Below are positions 32,924 to 41,113 of a stretch of 64,000 nucleotides of DNA, one piece after another. A program made the translations under genes and the position numbers. Source of the DNA: Paenibacillus sp. 32352 (GTDB lineage Bacteria; Bacillota; Bacilli; Paenibacillales; NBRC-103111). Positions within the stretch are counted from its first letter, which is position 1. Every line of letters begins with the position of its first letter. The stretch is taken from the NCBI RefSeq assembly GCF_002042965.1, contig NZ_MZNT01000006.1:368871-432870 (forward strand). The letters run 5' to 3'. A model generated the notes under the pieces. It did not search any database, was not told the origin of the DNA, and was given only the letters and a program-made list of their open reading frames with translations.

Positions 32924-34313
32924 TCTGCATCGCCTCCAAACGCCCTATAATCGTTTCTAAGGCGTATTCAACAGTCTCAAGATGATTCGTCGTCCCGATA
33001 TACTCCTGAGCCATATATGCCTCTCTGTTGGCTCTGAGACGATCCAAATGGTCTTTATGAATTGGTAAGTGTTCGGGAGTCGTGATAAACTTAGGACAGA
33101 TCACGCACATATTAAATTTAGAGCATATCTTGCCCTCATTATTTATCGGCTTCTGACAAGCCCCATCAGGCAATGAAGCAGACAATAGCGTTTCCGTGTC
33201 GAGATTCTTTCCTTGACCAAGTTCCTTATCACTGATTTCCTTGACTATCATGCCGATAAATCCAAGCTTTTTATATTCGCTTTCAACTTTTGGATTTTTG
33301 ACTTTTGCATATAAGCTTGTGGAGTGCAATGATTCGTGACCTAAATATTCTTGAATTTCAAACATGCTCATGCCCTTATTTAGCATGTCCGTTCCAAGCG
33401 TATGCCTAAATGCGTGAAAGGTTAATGGGTATAATTCGCCATCGTTATCTCTGATATCATGCTTTTTGACAAACCGATAAAGTTTATCTCGAAATATTTT
33501 TTGGAGCAGTCTGGCATACCGTATATTCCGTTTTTGCCAGTAAAGACAAATGTAGTTTGTTGCAAGTTCTTTCCTGGCCACTTCTGAGTATTGTTCAAGT
33601 AGTTGAACTGCCCGTTTGACTCGATTTGATACGGGGATATATCTGTCAGCCTTATTTTTCGGAGAGAAAACATACAATACGGGTTTTCCTGTAAAATCTT
33701 CAGTTATACACCCCTCGGTTAGGTCCAAAACCTCTGAAAGCCTGATTCCCGAATCGATGCCGATCTCCACAATAGACTTCAAGAGGATGTTTTTCTCCTT
33801 TTTTAAAGCTATTTCAATCTGTTTCATTACATTATCGGGTATATACCTTGTCCTTAAAACATCATCTTGCTTAAGTGCTTGGTACTCATCTCCATCAAAA
33901 ATCTGTCCCTCCGGAAAACCATCATACTCAAAAAACTGCCCATGTTCTACTACCCATTTTAGTGCAGACATAGCAACCGATCTTGTAGAGTTTGCTAATT
34001 GAATCTGTTGTAAATAATAAATATACATTTGAGTGATTTGGTGCGATAAATCGGCATAATCCATAATTTTCAAATTGTATTCTTTCACGAATTCAAAGAA
34101 CCGTTTCAATGAATAATTATATCGATACAGTGTTTCAACGCTCGGCTTCCCTAGACTCATGCATTCAATTGTTATTTGCTTATGTATTTTCTTGAACCAT
34201 TTATTTGGCAAATATGAAAATTCAAAAGATAATTTATCACCATAACTCGATTGATACGGAACCTCCCATCTATCAGTTTTTGTATCAACTGTTGAAATAT
34301 ACGCTCTACTCAA
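32916..34313 (-). CDS. Tyrosine recombinase 2 of the element (TnpB-like)
   Basis: The 465 residues have the complete catalytic set: Arg in GIDSGIRLSEVL, H-A-F-R-H in TFHAFRHTLGTDML, a His in YLGHESLHSTS and the Tyr in SLYAKV. A Cys-rich tail (ACQKPINNEGKICSKFNMCV) again suggests zinc binding. Its start overlaps the stop of recombinase 1 by 4 bp. In trio elements the three recombinases are thought to act together on asymmetric ends, but individual roles are not established. Confidence 0.88.
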   Translation of the reverse strand: MSRAYISTVDTKTDRWEVPYQSSYGDKLSFEFSYLPNKWFKKIHKQITIECMSLGKPSVETLYRYNYSLKRFFEFVKEYNLKIMDYADLSHQITQMYIYYLQQIQLANSTRSVAMSALKWVVEHGQFFEYDGFPEGQIFDGDEYQALKQDDVLRTRYIPDNVMKQIEIALKKEKNILLKSIVEIGIDSGIRLSEVLDLTEGCITEDFTGKPVLYVFSPKNKADRYIPVSNRVKRAVQLLEQYSEVARKELATNYICLYWQKRNIRYARLLQKIFRDKLYRFVKKHDIRDNDGELYPLTFHAFRHTLGTDMLNKGMSMFEIQEYLGHESLHSTSLYAKVKNPKVESEYKKLGFIGMIVKEISDKELGQGKNLDTETLLSASLPDGACQKPINNEGKICSKFNMCVICPKFITTPEHLPIHKDHLDRLRANREAYMAQEYIGTTNHLETVEYALETIIGRLEAMQSG

Positions 34314-35422
34314 TTCAACTCCGCGCTCCTTCTCTGACGCATGAAGCTTTCATATGCCGTTGTTTTCGCTTCAAGCGACAAATGTTGATACTTACTCGTA
34401 GACTTAACATCATTATGACCTAACCTATCTTGGACATAACGCATATCAAATCCCGATTCGGTGAGTTCGGTTCCATGGGTGTGCCTAAGCATGTGAGGAG
34501 TGCATTTAATACCCACTTGTTCAGATAGCTTATTGAAGAGCTTTGTTATCGTATCGCGGATCATATATTGGCCAGGGCTGGTTTCATGATTCACAAATAT
34601 CGTAAGATGTTTTCCATCATCAGGGCGATGATACAAGATATAATTCTCTATGGCAAAGACAATATCTCTGCTGACGGGTATTTCCCTTTCTAGTGATTTG
34701 ATGTTGTGGTCTTTATGGTATAGTGGATCATGCTCTTTTACCTTTATAACCCCAACTTTTGTTTGAATCTCATAATCACCTATACGAAGACCTAGTGCCT
34801 CACTAATCCGGCAACCCGTTTCATAAAGAAATCTGAACAATAACTGATTTCGGGCATTCAAGCTCTCATCTGACTGTAACATCTCAAGTCCTTGATAGAG
34901 CTTTTCAACCTGTTCCCGAGTCAAACGCTTACCCTTAACTGATTTTTTCTCTTTAACTCGGAAGAAATTAAAACCCATATCTTTACGACTAACTTTCTGA
35001 ACTAGGAAATGTCTGTTTTTTGAATCATCTTTATAAGTTAATGGGTTCTCCGTCACAAAGCCCCCAATCACTTCATAATATCGATAAAATGAGGCTATTG
35101 TTGCCATATACTTATTCTTTGTCTTTGCAGATTTCTCTTTGTCCGTCTTTCCGACTTTCGTTTTCAAATACTCAAGCCAAGAAAACATATCCGCTTTCCT
35201 AACCTCGTAAAATTTAAGCCCCACTTCGTTTAACCAAGTGAAATATTCCTTTAAGTCTCTACTATAACCTTCGATTGTGTTCTCAGAGTGCCCCTTCTCT
35301 TCTAAATAGTGAAGAAACAATGTTATTTCCTCGACAATGTTGTAGTCCTCATCCACAACTACTACATTTCGTTTCCCGGCCTCATTGAGAGTTTTTTCAA
35401 TTTTCAGATTGCCCATATTCAT
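34310..35422 (-). CDS. Tyrosine recombinase 1 of the element (TnpA-like)
   Basis: About 370 residues: an N-terminal core-binding domain (EEKGHSENTIEGYSRDLKEY), then the catalytic domain with Arg in ETGCRISEALGLR, HMLRHTHGTEL, LGHNDVKSTSKY and the Tyr in KYQHLS. It is the shortest of the three and lacks the Cys-rich tail, as in Tn554 TnpA. The ATG at 35422 follows GGTGG; a start two codons later is equally possible, and a longer frame from 35497 has no ribosome site. Confidence 0.88.
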   Translation of the reverse strand: MNMGNLKIEKTLNEAGKRNVVVVDEDYNIVEEITLFLHYLEEKGHSENTIEGYSRDLKEYFTWLNEVGLKFYEVRKADMFSWLEYLKTKVGKTDKEKSAKTKNKYMATIASFYRYYEVIGGFVTENPLTYKDDSKNRHFLVQKVSRKDMGFNFFRVKEKKSVKGKRLTREQVEKLYQGLEMLQSDESLNARNQLLFRFLYETGCRISEALGLRIGDYEIQTKVGVIKVKEHDPLYHKDHNIKSLEREIPVSRDIVFAIENYILYHRPDDGKHLTIFVNHETSPGQYMIRDTITKLFNKLSEQVGIKCTPHMLRHTHGTELTESGFDMRYVQDRLGHNDVKSTSKYQHLSLEAKTTAYESFMRQRRSAELN

Positions 35423-35634
35423 CACCACCGAGATCAATCCTATATGATGTTTAGCCAATGTTTTCCCACTTTTACCGATCTTGAGTGTGTATATCATCCA
35501 TCATCTATTATTATAGAGTTAATTGTCAATTATCATAGTTGAGTTCCGGAGTAAACTCAAGAAACAAAAGGAACGATTCGCACATGCAATGCTCTTCCGC
35601 CGCGGGTTCAATGAACTCTTTTGTGCTGCCATAG

Positions 35635-35671
35635 AAAAAGGTGTGTTGCCATAAGGCCAACACACCTTTTT
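35635..35671 (-). terminator. Terminator of rpsR
   Basis: AAAAAGGTGTGTTG and CAACACACCTTTTT form a perfect 14-bp hairpin with a 9-base loop, one base after the rpsR stop codon. It works in both directions. Confidence 0.92.
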
Positions 35672-35672
35672 C

Positions 35673-35957
35673 CTAGATATTATCCGTTGTGTACGGAAGC
35701 AACGCTACCGCCCTAGCACGTTTAATTGCAACTGTTAATGCACGTTGATATTTTGCGCTTGTTCCAGTCACACGGCGAGGAAGAATCTTCCCACGTTCGC
35801 TAATGAACTTTTTAAGAACTTCCGTATTTTTGTAATCAATATGAGTAATTTTATTGACTGTAAAGTAGCAAACTTTTCTACGTTTACCTTTGCCACCTCT
35901 ACGTGTAGCAAACTTTCTTTCACCACGTTCTTCGTCATTTCTTTGTGCAAATGCCAT
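35673..35957 (-). CDS. rpsR: 30S ribosomal protein S18
   Basis: S18 binds with S6 to the 30S platform. The 94 residues include the family core [21 protein letters not shown] and [25 protein letters not shown]. The N-terminus is about 15 residues longer than in B. subtilis, with Arg/Lys-rich sequence. Unusually, it is not contiguous with ssb: about 340 bp with a terminator and a second hairpin separate them, so it needs its own promoter or read-through. Confidence 0.97.
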   Translation of the reverse strand: MAFAQRNDEERGERKFATRRGGKGKRRKVCYFTVNKITHIDYKNTEVLKKFISERGKILPRRVTGTSAKYQRALTVAIKRARAVALLPYTTDNI

Positions 35958-36033
35958 TGTTATTTTCTCGTTCCCTTCATTATTGCACATTGGTTAACGT
36001 GCCAAGTTTTTTCTGACTATCCTCTAGTTCAAA

Positions 36034-36073
36034 GTTGGGTATGGATAAGTCTTACGACTTACCCACACCCGAC
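36034..36073. other. Long imperfect hairpin between ssb and rpsR
   Basis: GTTGGGTATGGATAAGTC can pair with GACTTACCCACACCCGAC over 18 bp with two mismatched or wobble positions around a 4-base loop. No T run follows on the leftward strand, so it is not an obvious terminator. It may be a leader structure of rpsR or a small mobile repeat. Confidence 0.45.
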
Positions 36074-36230
36074 TTCTCACTACGGGGCTACACCCACATC
36101 TTGAAATAAGGATGGTCATCATCACTAGACTACATTGACGGTCATAACGTATTACACACTTTACTCAACATCGCGCGATCTTAATAAACCGTGGATGCTG
36201 GTCGTAAATGAAGATTACCATTACACAGTT

Positions 36231-36277
36231 AAAATGCTTTAAAACCCCTTGATTTTACTGAGGTCTTAAAGCATTTT
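36231..36277 (-). terminator. Hairpin terminator downstream of ssb
   Basis: AAAATGCTTTAA pairs with TTAAAGCATTTT around a partly paired centre, with T runs on the leftward strand, about 25 bp past the ssb stop. It would separate rpsF-ssb from rpsR. Confidence 0.7.
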
Positions 36278-36299
36278 CTGATCTCAGATGTTACGCTCT

Positions 36300-36779
36300 C
36301 TAAAATGGCAAATCATCATCGGAAATATCAATCGGTTTTCCATCATCCTGGAACGGATCTTGATTGTCACGTGGTCCGCCGTAGCGCTGTTGTTGACTTT
36401 GGCCTTGCCCTTGGCTGTAGCCTCCGCCTCCCATACCCTCTTCACGATTTCCACCACTGTTAGCGGACTCCAAGAAACGAACATTATCGGCAATAACTTC
36501 AGTCACGTAAACACGACGGCCTTCGTTATTATCGTAGTTGCGCACTTGAATTCTGCCTTCCACTGCTGCTAACCGGCCTTTACGCAAATAATTGGCACAT
36601 GTTTCAGCAAGCTGACGCCATGTCACAATATTGATAAAGTCCGCTTCACGTTCACGCTGCTGGTTCGTAAAAGGACGATCCACGGCTAGCGTAAATGTCG
36701 TTACAGCAACGCCTGACGGGGTATAGCGCAATTCGGGGTCACGAGTCAGCCTTCCGATCAGAATCACACGATTTAGCAA
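36300..36779 (-). CDS. ssb: Single-stranded DNA-binding protein
   Basis: SSB coats single-stranded DNA during replication and recruits partner proteins. About 159 residues: an OB fold ([20 protein letters not shown] at the start, [18 protein letters not shown] in the middle), a Gly/Gln-rich linker and the acidic tip DDDLPF that docks other repair and replication proteins. The start is a TTG with GGGAGG eight bases upstream; the frame upstream has an ATG without a ribosome site. It follows rpsF by 45 bp. Confidence 0.97.
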   Translation of the reverse strand: MLNRVILIGRLTRDPELRYTPSGVAVTTFTLAVDRPFTNQQREREADFINIVTWRQLAETCANYLRKGRLAAVEGRIQVRNYDNNEGRRVYVTEVIADNVRFLESANSGGNREEGMGGGGYSQGQGQSQQQRYGGPRDNQDPFQDDGKPIDISDDDLPF

Positions 36780-36824
36780 CCTTAAACCCTCCCAGCATGT
36801 CAATTACGGCACGGATGCCCTGTA

Positions 36825-37109
36825 TTACGCTACGTCTTTAGTGATCAGGTAACGAATGACTTCGTCAGAAATCTTCATCACACGGTCAAGCTCAGCGATA
36901 ACTTCGTTGTTGGCGTTAAAGTTAACCAACACGTAGTGACCATCACGGAACTTGTTGATCTCATACGCAAGACGGCGTTTGCCCATTACATCGTGTTTCG
37001 TAATTTCGCCACCGTTGTTGATGATGCCTTGAAACTTCTCAATCGCAGCTTGAACAGCATCTTGCTCAATGTCAGGACGAATGATGTACATTACTTCATA
37101 TTTGCGCAT
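36825..37109 (-). CDS. rpsF: 30S ribosomal protein S6
   Basis: The 94 residues match S6: MRKYEVMYIIRPDIEQDA at the start, GKRRLAYEINKFRDGHYVL in the middle and IRYLITKDVA at the end. S6 forms a heterodimer with S18. The ATG has AAAGGAGGTG upstream. It is first in the rpsF-ssb transcript from the promoter at 37196-37224, and its leader may carry the S6:S18 autoregulatory motif. Confidence 0.97.
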   Translation of the reverse strand: MRKYEVMYIIRPDIEQDAVQAAIEKFQGIINNGGEITKHDVMGKRRLAYEINKFRDGHYVLVNFNANNEVIAELDRVMKISDEVIRYLITKDVA

Positions 37110-37189
37110 GGTTTCACCTCCTTTTGGACTAACGGCCCCTCTTATGAGGAGCAAGGAGCGAGAATTTCAATTACTATCAAAACTCGCAC
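37110..37189 (-). promoter_or_regulatory. Possible S6:S18-binding leader of rpsF
   Basis: The 80-nt leader contains GCTCCTC-ATAA-GAGGGG hairpin followed by CCG just upstream of the ribosome site. A stem with an exposed CCG is the hallmark of the S6:S18 autoregulatory RNA in many bacteria. The match was judged by eye only. Confidence 0.4.
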
Positions 37190-37195
37190 CATAAT

Positions 37196-37224
37196 ACTAT
37201 AGCAAAATCAGAGCCTAATGACAA
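37196..37224 (-). promoter_or_regulatory. Sigma-A promoter of rpsF-ssb
   Basis: Leftward, TTGTCA and TATAGT are 17 bp apart, near consensus. It lies about 87 bp before the rpsF start. Confidence 0.75.
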
Positions 37225-37346
37225 GTTCTTTAGGGCAAGTACGACCACTTTCTTCTTATTAAAAATGGTTTGGTAAATTTTTTAGCTCATGTAATAAACC
37301 GGTCAAGGAAAAACTAGCAGTACACTTCGCACAGGAGGTGACCAGT

Positions 37347-37526
37347 ATGGGCGAATGGAGCCAGTTCAATCCTGGAGATACAGCTCCCAATGACGGCGAA
37401 TATATGGAGATCGGGGAGAATGCCTTCCATATGGGGATAAATAACCCCAAAATCATTTCCTTGAAGAAGGGTGAGACCTTCCCGGAAACCTCCAACCATA
37501 ACCGCAAGTGGAAGCGTAAGTACTAG
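37347..37526 (+). CDS. yjzC: YjzC-family protein
   Basis: The 59-residue protein (from ATG 37347, AGGAGG upstream) has the YjzC pattern: F-PG-APNDGEYMEIGE, then NNPK-ISLKKGETFPETSN and a basic end. It is a small soluble protein of unknown function found in many bacilli. It is read divergently from rpsF. Confidence 0.8.
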   Translation: MGEWSQFNPGDTAPNDGEYMEIGENAFHMGINNPKIISLKKGETFPETSNHNRKWKRKY

Positions 37527-37596
37527 CCTTCTTCTCCCTCTGCGTTGGACGTCCGACGTTCAGAGGGGGTCAAAATTTCATTAAAGGAGCCTTTCC

Positions 37597-37845
37597 ATGA
37601 AATATACCGTGACGCTGCTTTTCGCCGCTTTCGGCGCTGCACTCAGTCTGGTGCATTATTTCGGCCACCAATCCGAGCCGATTTACATTTTGTTCTACTG
37701 CCTGAGCGTGCCCGCCTGGTTCTATCCAATAGTCGGCACCACCAATGTGAACCCTGTACTGCTCTATACCTTAACCATTCTCTCTTGGGCGGTGATCGGC
37801 TATTTCGTTGATCTGTACTCTGTTCGTAAGAAAACCCATTCTTAA
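37597..37845 (+). CDS. Small membrane protein, unidentified
   Basis: The 82 residues contain three hydrophobic helices (about 4-22, 29-46 and 52-72) with a basic C-terminus (SVRKKTHS). AAAGGAG precedes the ATG. It follows yjzC by 70 bp on the same strand and ends at a terminator. No family was recognised. Confidence 0.7.
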   Translation: MKYTVTLLFAAFGAALSLVHYFGHQSEPIYILFYCLSVPAWFYPIVGTTNVNPVLLYTLTILSWAVIGYFVDLYSVRKKTHS

Positions 37846-37852
37846 ACCGGCC

Positions 37853-37890
37853 ACCTCCTTATGCACACCTTCATGCAAAGGAGGTTTTTC
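37853..37890 (+). terminator. Terminator after the small membrane protein gene
   Basis: ACCTCCTT and AAGGAGGT flank a 17-base loop and are followed by TTTTTCTTTT, eight bases beyond the stop codon. Confidence 0.7.
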
Positions 37891-37893
37891 TTT

Positions 37894-37992
37894 TCATCCA
37901 CATGTGGATAAGTCAGAACAAGGATTTATCCACCGATATACGCCGATTTATTAACATTTTCTGAGCCTTCGGACGTTTTCTTTTTATCCACA
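37894..37992. promoter_or_regulatory. DnaA-box cluster distant from oriC
   Basis: Four boxes lie in 99 bp: TCATCCACA (37894), TGTGGATAA (37903, perfect, overlapping the first as an inverted pair), TTATCCACC (37926) and TTATCCACA (37984, perfect). The gene-free span 37890-38270 contains nothing else recognisable. The cluster lies about 14 kb from oriC and could titrate DnaA or regulate a neighbour. Confidence 0.6.
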
Positions 37993-38273
37993 AGTCCTCT
38001 TCGTCTTCGTGAACCCTCCGCGGATCCATCCAAGCCAACTGCCCTTGACCATCCCGCTTTTTTTGATCCATACAAAGGCTTTAAAGACTCACCCGGATTC
38101 TCCTCATACAACAGCACCTTTTTAATGCTTCATCCATACGCTTCCAGGTCATTATGCTATGGGTTCAGCTTTTCAATCGGCCTCCGTTTCAAGACAACAA
38201 AATAGCCCCAACCAAGTGGAGCGTTGCCTTTGAAGCTTTTCAGTACTTTACGGGGAATCCAGCGCTAGATAAT

Positions 38274-38299
38274 AAAAAAACGACTCTTCTCAGAGTCGT
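38274..38299 (-). terminator. Terminator of tRNA-Ser
   Basis: ACGACTCT and AGAGTCGT form an 8-bp hairpin with a 4-base loop followed leftward by TTTTTT, about 20 bp after the tRNA. Confidence 0.9.
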
Positions 38300-38317
38300 T
38301 ATCGCTGGTATTTTTGG

Positions 38318-38410
38318 TGGCGGAAAGAGTGGGATTCGAACCCACGCACGGCTTGCGCCGCCTAGCTGATTTCGAGTCAGCCCCCTTGGGCCTCTTGGGT
38401 ACCTTTCCGC
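38318..38410 (-). tRNA. tRNA-Ser (anticodon CGA)
   Basis: The 93-nt sequence folds as a class II tRNA: acceptor GCGGAAAG pairing with CTTTCCGC, anticodon stem GCTGA/TCAGC enclosing CTCGAAA (anticodon CGA), a long variable arm (GCGGCGCAAGCCGTGC region), the T loop GGTTCGAATCC, and an encoded CCA. It reads UCG serine codons. It is a single gene with its own terminator. Confidence 0.95.
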
Positions 38411-38463
38411 ACTAAAAAGGGACAAGTGTTATTCTATCACAACACCTACCCAAAAGGCAAGCC

Positions 38464-38673
38464 CTATTCCAACTTAAAATTTGGATTTGAACGAAGAACC
38501 TTTTTCAGCTTGCTCTCGAACTTGGCTCTCGGCACCAATACGCTGTGCTTGCAGCCAACGCATTTAATTCGGATATCCATGCCCAGCCGAATAATTTCCA
38601 TTTCGTTAGTGCCGCAGGGGTGAGGTTTTTTCATTTCCACGATATCGCCCAATTCATATTGCTTGCGTTCCAT
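38464..38673 (-). CDS. DUF951 family protein
   Basis: The 69-residue protein shows the DUF951 signature: YELGDIVEMKKPHPCGTNEME and IRIKCVGCKHSVLVPRAKFE. The Cys residues of HPCG and KCVGC suggest a zinc site. The family is conserved in Firmicutes near the origin; its function is unknown. The start ATG at 38673 has GGGGGAG upstream and follows the mscS stop by two bases. Confidence 0.9.
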   Translation of the reverse strand: MERKQYELGDIVEMKKPHPCGTNEMEIIRLGMDIRIKCVGCKHSVLVPRAKFESKLKKVLRSNPNFKLE

Positions 38674-38675
38674 GC

Positions 38676-39596
38676 TCACTCCCCCTTTTCATTTTTATGA
38701 TAATTGACAACCCGCGGATAAGGAATTTCAATACCATGCGAGTCAAAAGCTTTTTTAATCTCTGCATAGAGCTCTCTGGCTACCGCGAACTGCATATTCG
38801 GCTTGCATTCCACCGTTACCCTCAGCGTCACATTCGCCCCGACTAACGCCTGAACGCCAAGCACCTCGGGCTCCTTCACCATGTTGACGTTCGTCTCGTA
38901 ATTTTTACTTACGGTTTGCTTCATGATGGCTATCGCTTTATCCGTATCTGCCTCATAAGCAATAGATACATCGACTACAGCAATGCTGTTGTTAACGGAG
39001 AAATTGGTGACCTGCGTGATAGTGCCGTTCGGTATGATATGTACCTCGCCGGTCCAGCTTTTGATCCTGGTGACCCGAAGACCGATTTCTTCGACGGTGC
39101 CTTTGAAATTGCCTGTCTGGATAACGTCGCCTACGGCGAATTGATCCTCGAAGATGATAAAAAATCCGGTGATCACGTCCTTAACCAGACTTTGCGCCCC
39201 AAAGCCGACGGCCAAACCGACAACGCCGGCTCCTGCCAGCAGCGGCTCCAGCCGGATGCCGAATTGGTTCAATATCATAAGCACCATCGTGAAATTGACG
39301 GCATACTTAATAATATTCCCCATCAGCTTGCCGATCGTCCGCGTTCGTCTGACATCGAATTTCAACGGACTTTTTTCGCGTTCGACCAGCATATGCTCCA
39401 GTGCTTTATTGGCAATCTTGATGATGATTCTGCCAATGACATAAATCAAAATAATTTTAATGATCGTAAATAGGACATTCGTCCAAACAGCAGGATCCGA
39501 GATGTATCCCATAATCTGCTTCTGGAATTGCTCCCAGGTTGTCATTGTGGCTCCTGCTTTCTCGTCAGCAAGGAACAGATGAAGCCACTGATCCAT
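38676..39596 (-). CDS. mscS: Small-conductance mechanosensitive channel, MscS family
   Basis: This 306-residue channel has three N-terminal membrane helices, the third carrying the Gly/Ala-rich pore segment (LLAGAGVVGLAVGFGAQSLV, about 115-134), then the beta-domain (QTGNFKGTVEEIGLRVTRI) and the C-terminal alpha/beta cage. It opens on membrane stretch to release solutes during osmotic downshock. An alternative start at 39545 has AGGAG five bases upstream. It lies between DUF3343 and DUF951 genes, a conserved origin-linked order. Confidence 0.93.
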   Translation of the reverse strand: MDQWLHLFLADEKAGATMTTWEQFQKQIMGYISDPAVWTNVLFTIIKIILIYVIGRIIIKIANKALEHMLVEREKSPLKFDVRRTRTIGKLMGNIIKYAVNFTMVLMILNQFGIRLEPLLAGAGVVGLAVGFGAQSLVKDVITGFFIIFEDQFAVGDVIQTGNFKGTVEEIGLRVTRIKSWTGEVHIIPNGTITQVTNFSVNNSIAVVDVSIAYEADTDKAIAIMKQTVSKNYETNVNMVKEPEVLGVQALVGANVTLRVTVECKPNMQFAVARELYAEIKKAFDSHGIEIPYPRVVNYHKNEKGE

Positions 39597-39609
39597 GCTT
39601 TACACCACC

Positions 39610-39852
39610 TTATAATTCCATGTTAACATACTGATCACCTATTTTGGAATAGATGCCTCTTATCTCCACACGCTCTTCCCTTACAATACGCTTGACTTCT
39701 TCAAGGGATTCTTCGGGGAACTCCAGCGATAGAGCGCATCCCGCCGTAATTTGCTTCGGGGTAGGACACATGTCGTTCTCGATCTCGGCATATTCCAGCA
39801 GCATTTCCGCACGCAGAGCCTGCTGGGTTGAATCGAAGGCCATCAACAGCAT
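39610..39852 (-). CDS. DUF3343 family protein
   Basis: The 80 residues match DUF3343: FDSTQQALRAEMLLEYAEIE, then CPTPKQITAGCALSLEF with two Cys, as in putative Se/redox-related small proteins. AGGAGG precedes the ATG. It probably starts the transcript DUF3343-mscS-DUF951. The function is not established. Confidence 0.88.
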   Translation of the reverse strand: MLLMAFDSTQQALRAEMLLEYAEIENDMCPTPKQITAGCALSLEFPEESLEEVKRIVREERVEIRGIYSKIGDQYVNMEL

Positions 39853-39958
39853 GGCTCCGCCTCCTCTATTTTATTTCCAACGTGACGTATAATTCGCAAT
39901 CTCTTTCCGTATACTAGTAAAAATGTTTATATACTCCTAGTAAATGGAGGGTTATTAT

Positions 39959-40594
39959 ATGAAACTGCCTTTTCATAGAGACAAGATGACCGCTCAGGAA
40001 ACCGAGAAGGACAAAGTCGTTGAACCATTCAAAATTCAGCACACGGAAAGCAATATTATTGAGCTTTTGTCCGACAAGCTTGTTTCCATTCTCGAACAAG
40101 TCCCGTCGCATCAGCCTATCATTATCATATGTGTAGGAACCGATCGCTCCACAGGAGACTCTTTGGGTCCCCTGGTCGGCACGCAGCTCAAAAAATATCA
40201 TTTGAACGGCATTCATCTCTATGGAACATTGGATCAACCGGTACACGCTATGAATTTGAAAGATACGTTATCCTCCATCCATGACCATTTCACGAATCCG
40301 TTTATCATTGCCGTCGATGCATGTCTTGGTCAGCTAACAAGCGTTGGCTGCATTCAAGTCGGCGACGGACCGGTTAAGCCAGGCGCTGGCGTTAATAAAG
40401 ATTTGCCTCCGGTTGGAAATATGCATATTACAGGAATTGTAAATGTCGGCGGATTTATGGAATACTTTGTCCTTCAAAATACCCGTCTCAGCATCGTCAT
40501 GAGCATGTCCGAGGTTATCGCCAAATCCTTTCAAGTCGCCATCTCCAATTTGTCGCGGCTAACCGCTCCTACTTCTTTTGCACGACTCGATTAA
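39959..40594 (+). CDS. yyaC: YyaC-like spore protease-related protein
   Basis: The 211-residue protein matches YyaC, a relative of the germination protease GPR: CVGTDRSTGDSLGPLVGTQL (about 55-74), AVDACLGQ (about 117-124), and LPPVGNMHITGIVNVGGFME (about 147-166). It is conserved in spore-formers and thought to be expressed in the forespore; its substrate is unclear. The start is ATG 39959 with GGAGGG upstream. Its 3' end overlaps the convergent DUF4446 gene by 26 bp. Confidence 0.92.
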   Translation: MKLPFHRDKMTAQETEKDKVVEPFKIQHTESNIIELLSDKLVSILEQVPSHQPIIIICVGTDRSTGDSLGPLVGTQLKKYHLNGIHLYGTLDQPVHAMNLKDTLSSIHDHFTNPFIIAVDACLGQLTSVGCIQVGDGPVKPGAGVNKDLPPVGNMHITGIVNVGGFMEYFVLQNTRLSIVMSMSEVIAKSFQVAISNLSRLTAPTSFARLD

Positions 40595-41063
40595 TGGCTT
40601 CCTTCTCTTCCGGCGACAGCACATATTGCGATTGTCCTTGCGTTACCGGCTTGGCATACACATAGGTCTCCTCCCGGTTATGAATCCCTGTCAGTACAAC
40701 GCCATCCAATTCATCATCCAGCAAAGCAACGGAGAAGCTTAGATCGCTTCCGTTCTGAGCGAAGGCATTGTAACGGTATACACCCAAATTGGATTTCATT
40801 TTTCTCATCTGCTGCGCAATCCCGGCAATTTGCTGCTGGGATTGTTTTGCTTGCTCCTGCAATTCCTGCGTCCGTTGCTGTAAATCAATGAAAGCTTGCT
40901 CCACATTCAAGCCACTTTCTCCATTTAACATGCTCATATATGTTTTGCGCAGCTTGTTCAGCTTGCTCCATAACGTGATGACCAAAATAAGAAATATGAC
41001 AATGACGGCCGTCATCGTGATGACCAGAACCCTCATGTCAAGCAAATCAAGCAATTCCCCCAT
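40569..41063 (-). CDS. DUF4446 family membrane-anchored protein
   Basis: The 164 residues have one N-terminal membrane helix (about 11-32), a coiled-coil segment (LQQRTQELQEQAKQSQQQIA) and the DUF4446 C-terminal domain (GVYRYNAFAQNGSDLSFSVALL, LTGIHNREETYVYAKPV; given in parts). It is widespread in Firmicutes near yyaC and parB; the function is unknown. It is convergent with yyaC. Confidence 0.9.
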   Translation of the reverse strand: MGELLDLLDMRVLVITMTAVIVIFLILVITLWSKLNKLRKTYMSMLNGESGLNVEQAFIDLQQRTQELQEQAKQSQQQIAGIAQQMRKMKSNLGVYRYNAFAQNGSDLSFSVALLDDELDGVVLTGIHNREETYVYAKPVTQGQSQYVLSPEEKEAINRVVQKK

Positions 41064-41113
41064 ACTCCTATCCCCCTGTGTAAAATGGCACGCTGTCGCA
41101 TTCTATCATAATC

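Larger units (their letters stand above)
30849..35422 (-). mobile_element. Tn554/RIT-like element: three tyrosine recombinases plus TnpC-like protein
   Basis: Four genes read leftward with overlaps of 4 to 8 bp. Three are distinct tyrosine recombinases and the fourth is a TnpC-type (DUF6262) protein. The block is AT-rich compared with both flanks and contains no passenger gene. It starts about 210 bp left of the rpsR terminator. Neither a target duplication nor the ends could be defined; Tn554-type elements do not generate duplications. Coordinates give the coding span only. Confidence 0.8.

Noticed and set aside
37926..38117. 63-codon minus-strand frame over the DnaA-box cluster
   Set aside because: No ribosome site and low-complexity basic sequence; DnaA boxes explain the DNA better.
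39900..39958. Sigma-F or sigma-G promoter of yyaC
   Set aside because: GTATA and TATACTC occur at roughly suitable spacing but match neither consensus well enough to list.
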